This document shows, piece by piece, positions 53,160 through 62,107 of a stretch of 64,000 nucleotides of DNA. The first letter of the stretch is position 1, and the number at the start of each line of letters is the position of its first letter. Origin of the DNA: Burkholderiales bacterium (lineage in GTDB: Bacteria > Pseudomonadota > Gammaproteobacteria > Burkholderiales > Burkholderiaceae_C); the NCBI GenBank assembly GCA_947446855.1, contig CANFIH010000002.1, forward strand, positions 1 through 64,000, written 5' to 3'. The translations under genes were made by a program, and so were the position numbers. The notes beneath the pieces were generated by a model. The model saw only the letters and a list, made by a program, of their open reading frames with translations, made no database searches and had not been told where the DNA came from.

Positions 53160-53350
53160 TCAATCACCGAGGTGCCGGTCCACTTTGCCCAGGATTGGTT
53201 GTGTGATGGTGTGGTCCGATGCAAACGAGGCCATGTGCGGTGTGATGAGCAAGCACGGCGCCGCGCAACTGTCCGCTGTCCAGCGCCGGCGGTTTGCCCA
53301 TGCCACCCAGGCCCATGATGCCGATGGGAAAGTCGCAGGCCGCCGCCCAC
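53160..53350 (-). pseudogene. Decayed 3' end of a GhrA-like 2-hydroxyacid dehydrogenase gene
   Basis: Reading leftward, pieces of one protein appear in different frames. PIGIMGLGGMGK is the NAD-binding loop, ALDSGQLRGAVL is a segment near the C-terminus, and LITPHMASFASDHTITQPIL, which ends at the stop at 53160, holds the catalytic histidine (TPH). The first two lie almost adjacent although they are about 100 residues apart in a whole enzyme, so there is an internal deletion. The last lies in another frame. The pattern is that of glyoxylate/hydroxypyruvate reductase A. No intact start or body remains. Confidence 0.6.
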
Positions 53351-53401
53351 GGCAGCCTGGTGATGCGCTTGGCGCTGTGTGCGCGCGGGCGTCGCAGATT
53401 T

Positions 53402-54322
53402 TTACCGGGCTGGTTTCCTGATCGCCCATACGGAGAGGCCCATCAGGAGCACACCTGTCCACTGAACCACGCTGAGGGTCGTGCCGTAAACGCCCCAATC
53501 GAACAGCACCGCTGCCAACGGGTAGACAAATTGCAGCACAGCGATCTTGCCGAGGGAAAGCCGCGCCATGCCCGCGAACAGTACCACGTAGGCAAAGCCG
53601 GTATGGATGACGCCCAGACCCGCAAGCCACGCCCAGGCGCTCAGCTGTGGGGGCAAGCCAAACTCAAACGGTACCCATGCCAGAACCACCGTACCCACTG
53701 CGCACTGCCAGAACGACAGTGTGAAAGCTGGGATGACTTGTTTGGACTTGGCCAGCAGGGTAACGGCGGCGTAACTCAAGGAGCCACCCATGCACAGTAG
53801 CAGTCCGGTGATGTAATCGCCGCTAACGATACGGACCGACTGCAGATCGTCCAACAAGCCCGTGGTCAGCGCCAGCCCAAGCAGGGCGACAGGCGTCGCA
53901 ATCCACTGGCCCTTGGAGACGGGCTCACGCAAAAAGACCGCACTAAACACAATGACCCAGATGGGTTGGATGTGAAACACCACCGTGGCCACGGCAATGG
54001 ATGTGCGAGGGATGGCCGCAAAGAACATGGCCCAGTTCAGCACCATGAGGCATCCGGTGGCACAGGCGATCAATAGGCTTTTCCCGCGCAGTTGCAGGTC
54101 ATTGAGTTTGCCAGTAGCGGCACTCCACAGGAGCAGCGCCAAAGCGCCAAATCCGCACCGGAACCAAACGGTCACCAGCGGGTGCTGGTTGGCCTCCTGC
54201 ACAAAGATACCGATGGTCCCCAGCAAAGCACCACCAGCCACCATGAGCCACAGCCCATGCCTTTCGCGAATGGTGTCCGGAAAAGTCATGGGGAACGATG
54301 GGGCGATGGTTTTGGTTTGCAT
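53402..54322 (-). CDS. EamA/DMT-family membrane transporter
   Basis: A 306-residue inner-membrane protein with about ten hydrophobic segments in two EamA repeats (first half from GLWLMVAGGALLGTIGIF, second from DYITGLLLCMGGSLSYAAV). DMT members export amino acids, nucleosides or other metabolites. The start is taken at the ATG at 54322 (MQTKTIAPSF); an ATG at 54289 (MTFPDTIRER) is possible. Neither has a clear ribosome-binding site. The gene stands alone with decayed genes on both sides. The substrate is unknown. Confidence 0.85.
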   Translation of the reverse strand: MQTKTIAPSFPMTFPDTIRERHGLWLMVAGGALLGTIGIFVQEANQHPLVTVWFRCGFGALALLLWSAATGKLNDLQLRGKSLLIACATGCLMVLNWAMFFAAIPRTSIAVATVVFHIQPIWVIVFSAVFLREPVSKGQWIATPVALLGLALTTGLLDDLQSVRIVSGDYITGLLLCMGGSLSYAAVTLLAKSKQVIPAFTLSFWQCAVGTVVLAWVPFEFGLPPQLSAWAWLAGLGVIHTGFAYVVLFAGMARLSLGKIAVLQFVYPLAAVLFDWGVYGTTLSVVQWTGVLLMGLSVWAIRKPAR

Positions 54323-54373
54323 GGACGGGATGGTCCATGACGCCCAAGATCTTGTAAAGCGGATAGTTGTGGT

Positions 54374-54484
54374 GGCTATCATTTGCAAGCCGCGCTGTTG
54401 GGCCCTCAGCTGGAAGGACGTGTTCGCTTGGGTGTGCCGGACGACGTGTTCATGCATGGCATCAACGGCAGTAGATCGGCTTGA
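54374..54484 (+). pseudogene. Possible remnant of a LysR-type regulator gene
   Basis: The frame ending at the TGA at 54482-54484 encodes a stretch including PQLEGRVRLGVPDDVF, which resembles the hinge and first strand of a LysR effector domain (LxGRVRLGVPDD). There is no helix-turn-helix upstream and no continuation downstream. If correct it is a fragment left by deletion, possibly of the former regulator of the adjacent transporter. Short match; chance resemblance is possible. Confidence 0.35.
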
Positions 54485-54541
54485 GCCGGGTACTGCAGCG
54501 GCGCGTTGTAGAGGGGCAACGCAAGCGGCGCTGGTCGCGCC

Positions 54542-54988
54542 TTATCCCGTGATCTCAGGCTCGACCAGCGTGGCCAGCTGGGCCAGGGACTCCTGCCAAC
54601 CGAGGTAGCACATCTCCACGGGAATGACTTCGGGAATGCCTTCCTGCACGATCTGGATTTCGGTGCCACACAACACCTTGCGCAGCGCCACGGTCACGGT
54701 GATTTCGCCCGGCAGGTTCGGGTCTTCAAACTTGTCGGTATAGCGTATGCGTTCGTTGGGCAGCAGCTCCAGGTATTCGCCCCCAAAGGAGTGGCTGGCG
54801 CCTTGGCCGAAGTTGTTGAAAGACATGCGAAAGCCACCGCCCACTCTGGCATCCAGCTGGTGCACCTTGCAGGTAAAGCCATAGGGCGGCAGCCACTTGG
54901 CCAGGGCATCGGCCTCCAGAAAGGCGCGGTAGATGCGCTCTGCCGGGGCACGCAGGACGCGGTGGATATTTACGGTTCCGGTGGGCAT
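54542..54988 (-). CDS. SRPBCC (AHSA1-like) domain protein
   Basis: A 148-residue single-domain protein of the START/SRPBCC fold, AHSA1/CalC type. NIHRVLRAPAERIYRAFLEADALAKWLPPYGF at the start and GWQESLAQLATLVEPE at the end are the usual landmarks. These proteins have a deep hydrophobic pocket and bind lipids, polyketides or small ligands, or act as stress proteins; the specific role is unknown. AAAAGGAGACTGACC lies before the ATG at 54988. It is transcribed alone, leftward. Confidence 0.85.
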   Translation of the reverse strand: MPTGTVNIHRVLRAPAERIYRAFLEADALAKWLPPYGFTCKVHQLDARVGGGFRMSFNNFGQGASHSFGGEYLELLPNERIRYTDKFEDPNLPGEITVTVALRKVLCGTEIQIVQEGIPEVIPVEMCYLGWQESLAQLATLVEPEITG

Positions 54989-55060
54989 GGTCAGTCTCCT
55001 TTTCACGGGGCGTTTGAGAAGGCCAGATGGTACGACCTGTCGATACCCCTTGCGGGCGCA

Positions 55061-56143
55061 TTACCCGATCAACGCTACGGCCTTGATCTGCACCCACACC
55101 TGCTTGCCCGGTTGCAACGCCAGTGCCGCAGCGGAGCGGCGCGTCAGGCGCGCCAGCAGGGGGGAGCCGCCTATGCGCAGGCGCAGCAGTGACAGGGCCG
55201 GATGGTAGTCACCGGCCATCTGCTCCACCGTGGCGCCCAGGCAATTCTGGATGCTCACGCCACTGACGGGCGCCAGCGCGATGCTGATATCGCGCGCCAA
55301 TATACGCACGCGCACCGCGTGCCCTACTGGTTGCCCGCCATCGCGCACCCACAGGCTGCCGCCAGGGAACTCCACGCGCGCCAGGTGCCAGGCCGTGTCA
55401 CGCTCCACCACCACCGCGCGCAGCACCACACCGGCGTCTTCGCCCAGGTGAATGGGCAGGTCCAGGCGGGCCAGGGTTTCGCCGAGCGGTCCAACCGCCA
55501 CGGCGCGGCCTTCCTGCATGACGACGATGTGGTCGGCCAGGCGCGCCACTTCATCCGGCGCGTGGCTGACATAAACCACCGGAATATCCAGCTCGTCGTG
55601 CAGGCGTTCCAGGTAGGGCAGGAATTCGTTTTTGCGCGCGATGTCCAGCGCGGCCAGCGGCTCGTCCATCAGCAACAGGCGGGGGCTGGTCAATAGGGCA
55701 CGGGCAATCGCCACGCGCTGGCGCTCGCCACCCGACAGGCCCTGCGGCATGCGTTCCAGCAGGTGCGCGATGCCCAGCAAATCCACCACGCTGTCCAACC
55801 CAATGCGCCGCGCGCTCGATGGCACACGTGCCTGGCCGTACAGCAGGTTGCGCTGCACGTTCAGGTGCGCAAACAGGTTGGCTTCCTGAAACACATAGCC
55901 CAGCGGACGCTGGTGCGTGGGCAGGAAGTGGCTTTCGCTTTGCCACAGCACGCCATCCACCGTGAGCTGTCCCTGACCGGCGCGCGTCAGCCCGGCCATG
56001 CAGCGCAGCAGCGTGGTCTTGCCGCAGCCCGAGGGGCCGAACAGGGCGGTCACGCCCTTGCCCGGCAGGTCCAGATCCACGTCCAGCGTGAAGCCTTCAT
56101 AGCGGTGCTGAAAGCGCGCCTGGATGCCCGGTGTCGTGCTCAT
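55061..56143 (-). CDS. modC: Molybdate ABC importer ATPase
   Basis: A 360-residue ModC. Walker A is GPSGCGKT (36-43), the signature LSGGERQR, Walker B LLLMDEPL and the switch histidine in YVSHAPDEV. The C-terminal domain (about 290-355) is a molybdate-binding Mop/TOBE domain. It drives uptake of molybdate for molybdenum cofactor enzymes. The start overlaps the modB stop (ATGA). It is the last gene of the modABC operon. Confidence 0.94.
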   Translation of the reverse strand: MSTTPGIQARFQHRYEGFTLDVDLDLPGKGVTALFGPSGCGKTTLLRCMAGLTRAGQGQLTVDGVLWQSESHFLPTHQRPLGYVFQEANLFAHLNVQRNLLYGQARVPSSARRIGLDSVVDLLGIAHLLERMPQGLSGGERQRVAIARALLTSPRLLLMDEPLAALDIARKNEFLPYLERLHDELDIPVVYVSHAPDEVARLADHIVVMQEGRAVAVGPLGETLARLDLPIHLGEDAGVVLRAVVVERDTAWHLARVEFPGGSLWVRDGGQPVGHAVRVRILARDISIALAPVSGVSIQNCLGATVEQMAGDYHPALSLLRLRIGGSPLLARLTRRSAAALALQPGKQVWVQIKAVALIG

Positions 56144-56808
56144 GGCTGGCGGTTCCAGCCGCGGCTGTAGAGCAGCAGCAACACGAGGAAAGAAAACACC
56201 AGCATGCCACCGGCCAGCCAATGCGCGTGGGCGTATTCCAGCGCTTCCACATGGTTGTAGATGGCCATGGACAGCAGCTGCGTTTTGCCCGGGATGTTGC
56301 CGCCAATCATCAGCACCACGCCAAACTCGCCCACGGTGTGGGCAAAGCCCAGCACGGCGGCGGTGATAAAGCCGGGTTTGGCCAGCGGCAGCGCGACGCT
56401 GACAAAGGCATCCCAGGGCGAGGCGCGCAGGGTGGCGGCGGCTTCCATGGGCCGCTCGCCCATCGCGCTAAAGGCTTGCTGCAGCGGCTGCACCACAAAG
56501 GGCATGGAGTAGATGACCGAGCCCACCACCAGCCCGGCAAAGGTAAACGGCAGCAGGCCCAGGCCCAACGCTTGCGTGAGCTGGCCCACCGGGCCCTGTG
56601 GCCCCATCAGCACCAGCAGGTAAAAGCCCAGCACGGCCGGTGGCAGCACCAGCGGCAAGGTGACGATGGCGCCCACCACGCTGCGCAGGCGCGAGCGGCT
56701 GCTGGCCAGCCACCAGGCGATGGGCGTGCCCAGCAGCAGCAGCAACACGGTGCTCAAGGCCGCCAGCTTGGCGGTCAGTGCAATGGCGGTGAAATCTTCA
56801 GGGGACAT
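56140..56808 (-). CDS. modB: Molybdate ABC importer permease
   Basis: A 222-residue inner-membrane permease with about five segments. The EAA-type loop [30 protein letters not shown] is the ATPase contact typical of ModB. Length is normal. The ATG at 56808 opens [16 protein letters not shown]. The gene is between modA and modC and overlaps modC by four bases. Confidence 0.94.
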   Translation of the reverse strand: MSPEDFTAIALTAKLAALSTVLLLLLGTPIAWWLASSRSRLRSVVGAIVTLPLVLPPAVLGFYLLVLMGPQGPVGQLTQALGLGLLPFTFAGLVVGSVIYSMPFVVQPLQQAFSAMGERPMEAAATLRASPWDAFVSVALPLAKPGFITAAVLGFAHTVGEFGVVLMIGGNIPGKTQLLSMAIYNHVEALEYAHAHWLAGGMLVFSFLVLLLLYSRGWNRQP

Positions 56809-56828
56809 GCAGACAGCTTAAGGCTTGT

Positions 56829-56924
56829 TCACGGCGAACCGCCCTCCTCTTTGGCAAAGCACTGACTGTAGTCGCTGCACTCGCCGCAAGACGGTGCCGG
56901 CCAGACATAAATGCCTTTGCGCAA
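56829..56924 (-). CDS. Possible 31-residue cysteine-containing small ORF between modA and modB
   Basis: Reading leftward, a TTG-started frame encodes a peptide with WPAPSCGECSDYSQCFAKEE, ending at a TGA 20 bases before the modB start. Three cysteines are spaced C-x2-C-x5-C, a pattern that could hold a metal. There is no ATG and no ribosome-binding site, so this may equally be the remnant of a longer gene. I do not recognise it. Confidence 0.25.
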   Translation of the reverse strand: MRKGIYVWPAPSCGECSDYSQCFAKEEGGSP

Positions 56925-56946
56925 CGGCCGTGCGGCCGCTTAGGCG

Positions 56947-57726
<780 letters not shown>

Positions 57727-57891
57727 TCAATCCCAAAGACATAACCCAATCCACAGCGACCAGTACATCACGGCCGGTTTCACGACCGATTGTCAGGCCC
57801 ATGGGCCGGCCGATTGGCGCGTGCCGGTGGCGGCGAGTGCCAGCCCGGGTGCGGGCGGTGCATGCCGTCCACGGCAGCCTGGACGGTGGCG

Positions 57892-59805
57892 TTATTCCCG
57901 GTTAGGCGCCACGATGCCGGCGCGCTTCATGCGCCGGTACAGCGTCATGCGTGACAGGCCCAGCTGGCGTGCCACCTCGCTCACGTTCCAGTGCGCCTGG
58001 CGCAGCGCCTGCAGCAGCGCCGCAGCACCGGCCGGCGTTGGCGCTGCGTGTGCCGGCACTGCTTGGTTCACGGTGGGTGCGGGCCAGTCGGCCGCCTGTG
58101 CCAACTCCGGCAAATCCTGCAGGTCGATGGCTGCTGCATCGCTCATGCTGGCGGCGTAGTCCAGCACGTTTTTCAGCTCCCGCAGATTGCCCGGCCAGGC
58201 ATGGGCCATCAGCCGTTCGCGAGCCACCGCAGTGAGTGTGCGTTCGCCCAGCAGGCGGTCTATCGTGGCGCCCCGGTCGGCGCGCTGGCGCAGCGGCGGC
58301 AGGGTGAAGTGCGCGCCGTTGAGGCGGTAGTACAGATCATCGCGAAAGCGCCGCGCATGCACCATGGCTTCCAGCGGCGCATGGGTGGCGGCGATCACGC
58401 GGATGTTCACCGGCACGGGTTTGAGTGCGCCCACCGGCAGCACCTCGTGCTCCGACAGCACGCGCAGCAGGCGGGCCTGCAGCGGCAGCGGCATGTCGCC
58501 AATCTCGTCCAGAAACAGCGTGCCGCCATCGGCCTCCTGGATCAGGCCGCGCTTGCCCCGGCTGCTGGCGCCGGAGAAGCTGCCGGCCAGATGGCCGAAC
58601 AGCTCGCTCTCGATCAGCGCCTCGGGGATGGCGGCGCAGTTCACCGCCACAAAAGGCCTGGATTTGCGCGCGCCGCTGGCGTGCACGGCCTTGGCGAAAT
58701 ACTCCTTGCCCGAGCCGGTCTCGCCCGTCACCAGCAGGCTGATGGGCGAGTTGACCAGCAGCGCCACGCGCGCAATCTGCCGGTCCAGTACCGGGTCGCC
58801 TGCCGACAGTGCGGCCAGGGGTGCGGGCAGCTTACTGGCCACGGCCGCACGCGCCACCACGGCCGCAGGTGGCGGTGGCGTGGCGGACAGAAACAGCAGG
58901 CGGCGCACGCCGGCCAGCATCAGGGCACGCTGGTCGCTGGGCTGGGCCATGACATAGCTGCCGATGCGCGCAAACGGCAGATCAAACACCTCTTCAAAGC
59001 GCTGGCCCAGCAGCGGCTCGCCATCGCTGCGCTGCAAGGCCAGTTGCGCGCGCCGGTTGTGGCCGACCACGCGCCCGCTGCTGTCCAGCGCCAGCAGGTA
59101 CTCGGGTTGCACCTCCAGAAACTGCGGCGCACTCGACAGGCGCAGCACCCAGTCGCGCCGGTGGCGGTACAGAAAGGCGGCGTTCTCGATGTCGTGCGCG
59201 TGCATGGTCACCAGTTGCAGCGCCAGGTGCTGGCTCTCCTTGGGCTGCGACGAACTCAGTTGCGAAATATCCAGCACGGCGCTCAAACGTCCCACGCTGT
59301 CGTACACCGGTGCGCTGGTGCAGGTCAGCGGAATATGCGTGGCATCAAAGTGGTCATCCAGGTGCACGGTCAAGGCCTGGCCGGTGTTGATGCAGGTGCC
59401 CACGCCGCAGGTGCCGGCATGCTGCTCGCTCCAGTCGGCACCCAGGTACAGGCCGGCCTTGCGCAGGCTAGGCTCGGCCACCAGATCGCCCAGAAAGTCC
59501 ACGGTGACGCCGCGCGCATCGGTCAGCAGCACCACATAGCCCAGGCCGCACACCTTGCTGTAGAGCGACTCCAGCCCGTGGCGCGCGATCTGCAGCAGCG
59601 ACTCCATTTGGTCCTTGTGCTCGCGCAGGCGCGCCTGCGGCAGGATGACGGCCTCCTGCATGCGTGTGGGGTCCAGCCGGTGCTGGTGCACGCAGCGCTG
59701 CCAGCTGTCGCGTATCAGCAGCTCATGCCGGCTGCTGGCCGTGGCATGGCCGTGCAGGGCGACTTGCATGACGGTATCCATGTGCTGGCGCGGCGTGACT
59801 TGCAT
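57892..59805 (-). CDS. Sigma-54-dependent activator, AcoR-like
   Basis: A 637-residue enhancer-binding protein. The N-terminal half (about 25-310) is a GAF-type sensory region like AcoR. The AAA+ domain has Walker A GETGSGKE (361-368), a GAFTGA-loop variant GSFSGA (408-413), Walker B GGTLFLDEIG (427-436) and DDLYYRLNG. The C-terminal Fis-type helix-turn-helix is at about 595-635 (NVSEVARQLGLSRMTLYRRM). The ATG at 59805 has GGAAGAAG upstream. It lies directly upstream of modABC, but its target is more likely a catabolic promoter. The sigma-54-type promoter of the monooxygenase gene is the only one I found in the window. Confidence 0.88.
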   Translation of the reverse strand: MQVTPRQHMDTVMQVALHGHATASSRHELLIRDSWQRCVHQHRLDPTRMQEAVILPQARLREHKDQMESLLQIARHGLESLYSKVCGLGYVVLLTDARGVTVDFLGDLVAEPSLRKAGLYLGADWSEQHAGTCGVGTCINTGQALTVHLDDHFDATHIPLTCTSAPVYDSVGRLSAVLDISQLSSSQPKESQHLALQLVTMHAHDIENAAFLYRHRRDWVLRLSSAPQFLEVQPEYLLALDSSGRVVGHNRRAQLALQRSDGEPLLGQRFEEVFDLPFARIGSYVMAQPSDQRALMLAGVRRLLFLSATPPPPAAVVARAAVASKLPAPLAALSAGDPVLDRQIARVALLVNSPISLLVTGETGSGKEYFAKAVHASGARKSRPFVAVNCAAIPEALIESELFGHLAGSFSGASSRGKRGLIQEADGGTLFLDEIGDMPLPLQARLLRVLSEHEVLPVGALKPVPVNIRVIAATHAPLEAMVHARRFRDDLYYRLNGAHFTLPPLRQRADRGATIDRLLGERTLTAVARERLMAHAWPGNLRELKNVLDYAASMSDAAAIDLQDLPELAQAADWPAPTVNQAVPAHAAPTPAGAAALLQALRQAHWNVSEVARQLGLSRMTLYRRMKRAGIVAPNRE

Positions 59806-60334
59806 GGGCTTCTTCCGGTGAGGAGAACAGGGCCTGACACCTTCCACCACAAGCCGGGCTGTGTCAATCGGGCGCAAACCCTTGCCCGGCTCGCAGGTGC
59901 GAGCGGGTGACAAATAAAGCCAGGCTCAAACCCCATGGGCTTGCGCTGTACGGTGATGGGGGAGATGCGTCGACAAGCGCCGCAGGGTCTTGGGGGTGGC
60001 CGTGAAGATCGCCATGGGCTGGAAGCGGGTCTTGAAATAAGTCCGTTATTTGCCGATCGAAGGTCTCATACCTGCATGTGCTTGCGCAGGAGAGGCAAGG
60101 GCGAGCTCCTCATGGTGTAGTACCACAAATCGTCGCCCGCCCTTACTCCTCCTGCTTACAGCTGCGTTGCTGCGTTCGTAAGGACATGCCAATACCGGGT
60201 GTTGGTACGCTGCACGGCGCATGGGTAGTCAAGCGTTTCGTTTGCAATGGTTCGCCACGACCGCATTCGGGAGCTCCATCTCACTTGCCGGACTTCGGCT
60301 ATCGCGGCGTGACGGCCTCAGATTGGCGCCAACC
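59806..60334. other. Long gene-free stretch
   Basis: About 530 bases without a convincing gene on either strand, between the sigma-54 activator and the toxin-antitoxin pair. The only structure I see is the imperfect stem-loop at 60086-60155. Scattered stop codons in all frames and the lack of ribosome-binding sites argue against a coding role. Confidence 0.5.
60086..60155. repeat. Imperfect inverted repeat forming a 70-base stem-loop
   Basis: Arms of 21 bases at 60086-60106 and 60135-60155 match at 17 positions when one is reversed and complemented (outer core GCAGGAG, inner core AAGGGCG). The 28-base loop contains a smaller TGGT/ACCA pairing. It could be a structured RNA, a remnant of a mobile element end, or chance. 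Confidence 0.4.
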
Positions 60335-60372
60335 TTGGACAAATGTGACCCAATAGAGTAGGATTAAATCCT
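60335..60372 (+). promoter_or_regulatory. Promoter and autoregulatory palindrome of the toxin-antitoxin operon
   Basis: TTGGAC (60335-60340), an 18-bp spacer and TAGGAT (60359-60364) form the promoter. AGGATTAAATCCT (60360-60372), a perfect palindrome about a central A, overlaps the -10 and is a natural operator for the antitoxin. Confidence 0.5.
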
Positions 60373-60393
60373 GTTAAGAAATTTGGCGGTTCC

Positions 60394-60669
60394 ATGCGCA
60401 CAACTCAGCAAATGAGCATCACCCTCCCAATCGAAATGGCTGATGCGATCAAAGCGAAAGTCCGTTCTGGTGAGTACGCGACTGAAAGCGAAGTCATCCG
60501 TGATGGCATGCGGGCACTCATGGCGCGTGACCGTGCGGTGGAGAATTGGCTGCAAGGCCAGGTAGGCCCCGCTTACGATGCATTGAAGGCGGATGCATCG
60601 CGCGCCGTGAGCATTGACCAGGTGCGTGCGCGCCTTGCGGCTGAACATGCGAGCGCCAAGGCCCGATGA
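60394..60669 (+). CDS. ParD-type antitoxin
   Basis: A 91-residue antitoxin. The N-terminal ribbon-helix-helix (about 1-45) reads QQMSITLPIEMADAIKAKVR followed by GEYATESEVIRDGMRAL, the ParD/CC2985 pattern. The C-terminal half is charged and helical and should wrap the toxin. It binds its own promoter with the toxin. It overlaps the toxin gene by four bases (ATGA). A palindrome at the promoter -10 fits autoregulation. Confidence 0.88.
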   Translation: MRTTQQMSITLPIEMADAIKAKVRSGEYATESEVIRDGMRALMARDRAVENWLQGQVGPAYDALKADASRAVSIDQVRARLAAEHASAKAR

Positions 60670-60992
60670 TCTTTCAGGTTGTTTTTGCTCCCGAGGCGCT
60701 GGAGCAACTTGCTGAGTTGTACCGCTACATAGCCCTTGCGGCTTCCCCAGAAATTGCAGCCGGATACACGGATGCCATCGTGAACTATTGCGAAGGTCTT
60801 TCAGCATTTCCGCATCGAGGCACAACGCGCGACGATATCCGCACAGGGCTGAGAATCACCAATTACAAAAAGCGCGCCGTGATCGCCTTTGCTATTGACG
60901 AACAGTGCGTGTCCATTCTTGGTGTGTTCTACGGCGGCCAGGACTACGAAACGATTTTGCAGGACGACCCCGAAGAAGGCCATAAACACTGA
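60666..60992 (+). CDS. RelE/ParE-superfamily toxin
   Basis: A 108-residue toxin of the RelE/ParE fold. VVFAPEALEQLAELYRYIA is the first helix pair, and FPHRGTTRDDIRTGLRITNY and VSILGVFYGGQDYE are the beta-strand landmarks. Members inhibit DNA gyrase (ParE) or cleave mRNA on ribosomes (RelE); pairing with a ParD antitoxin favours the ParE type. Coupled translation keeps the antitoxin in excess. It is the last gene of a two-gene operon. Confidence 0.88.
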   Translation: MIFQVVFAPEALEQLAELYRYIALAASPEIAAGYTDAIVNYCEGLSAFPHRGTTRDDIRTGLRITNYKKRAVIAFAIDEQCVSILGVFYGGQDYETILQDDPEEGHKH

Positions 60993-61074
60993 TCGGAACC
61001 AGTGACACGATTCTTGCGGCCTATGTTCTGCGCGCAGTGACAATAGGGCCATCGCGTCACCACCTCTACCCGCC

Positions 61075-62094
61075 ATGGCCCAGCACCCCCTCCTCAAGAT
61101 CCAACCCCTGTCCTTCCCCTGGCAGACCATAGACCCGTTTTTGTTCTGCGTGCATCACAACGATGCCTACCCGGCCGGCAACGACCAGCAGGGCCCGCAG
61201 GCCTCGCTGGCAGGGCGCAATCTGGGGCAGGACTTTGGTGGCAAGGACGGCTGGAGCATGTACCACGGCGAGACCGTGCCCGGCTTTCCCGCACACCCGC
61301 ACCGCGGCTTCGAGACGGTGACCATCGTGCGCGATGGCCGCATCGACCATTCCGACTCGGCCGGCGCCACTGCGCGCTTTGGCGATGGCGATGTGCAATG
61401 GCTCACGGCGGGCAAAGGCATTGTTCACTGCGAAATGTTCCCCCTGCGCCACCAGGACAAGCCCAACCCCACCGAGCTGTTCCAGATCTGGCTCAACCTA
61501 CCGGCCAAAAGCAAGATGGCCGAGCCCCACTTCACCATGCTGTGGAACGAGGACATTCCGCGCCATGTGGCAACGGATGCCAACGGCCACGCCACGCACA
61601 TCGCCTGCATTGCGGGCACCTTGACGGGCGACCGCTGCCTGCCGCCGCCACCCGACTCCTGGGCCTCGCAGCCCGACGCCGACGTGGCCATCCTGACGCT
61701 CAAGATGGAGGCCGGGGCCCGCTGGACCCTGCCGGCGGCGCGCAGCGCGCAGACCCGGCGCCAGCTCTATTTCTTTGCCGGTGCCGCACTCACCATCGCC
61801 GGGCACAGCGTGGCGCCCGGCTCGGTGATGGAGGTGGCCGGTGACTATGCGGTGGAACTGGTGAATGGAGCCGAGGAGGCCGAACTGCTGCTGCTGCAAG
61901 GCCGCCCCATTGGCGAGCCGGTGGCGCAATACGGCCCCTTTGTGATGAACACCCAGACGGAAATCCAAGAGGCCTTTGCCGACTACCGCCGCACCGAATT
62001 CGGCGGCTGGCCCTGGGGCGCGAGCGACCCGGTGCACCCGCGCGACAAGGGCCGCTTTGCCCTGCACCCGGATGGCCGGGTCGAGGAGCGCTAA
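61075..62094 (+). CDS. Pirin-family protein
   Basis: A 339-residue bicupin pirin. The metal site is in FPAHPHRGFETVTIV (two histidines), with a further histidine and glutamate in GKGIVHCEMF. Bacterial pirins can act as quercetinase-like dioxygenases or as modulators of other proteins; which applies here is unknown. The N-terminal domain and the second cupin (RRQLYFFAGAALTIAG) are both intact. It is slightly longer than the usual 230-300 residues, with an extended C-terminal tail. It is followed 13 bases later by a methyltransferase gene. Confidence 0.9.
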   Translation: MAQHPLLKIQPLSFPWQTIDPFLFCVHHNDAYPAGNDQQGPQASLAGRNLGQDFGGKDGWSMYHGETVPGFPAHPHRGFETVTIVRDGRIDHSDSAGATARFGDGDVQWLTAGKGIVHCEMFPLRHQDKPNPTELFQIWLNLPAKSKMAEPHFTMLWNEDIPRHVATDANGHATHIACIAGTLTGDRCLPPPPDSWASQPDADVAILTLKMEAGARWTLPAARSAQTRRQLYFFAGAALTIAGHSVAPGSVMEVAGDYAVELVNGAEEAELLLLQGRPIGEPVAQYGPFVMNTQTEIQEAFADYRRTEFGGWPWGASDPVHPRDKGRFALHPDGRVEER

Positions 62095-62107
62095 AGAGCC
62101 GAAAGCC

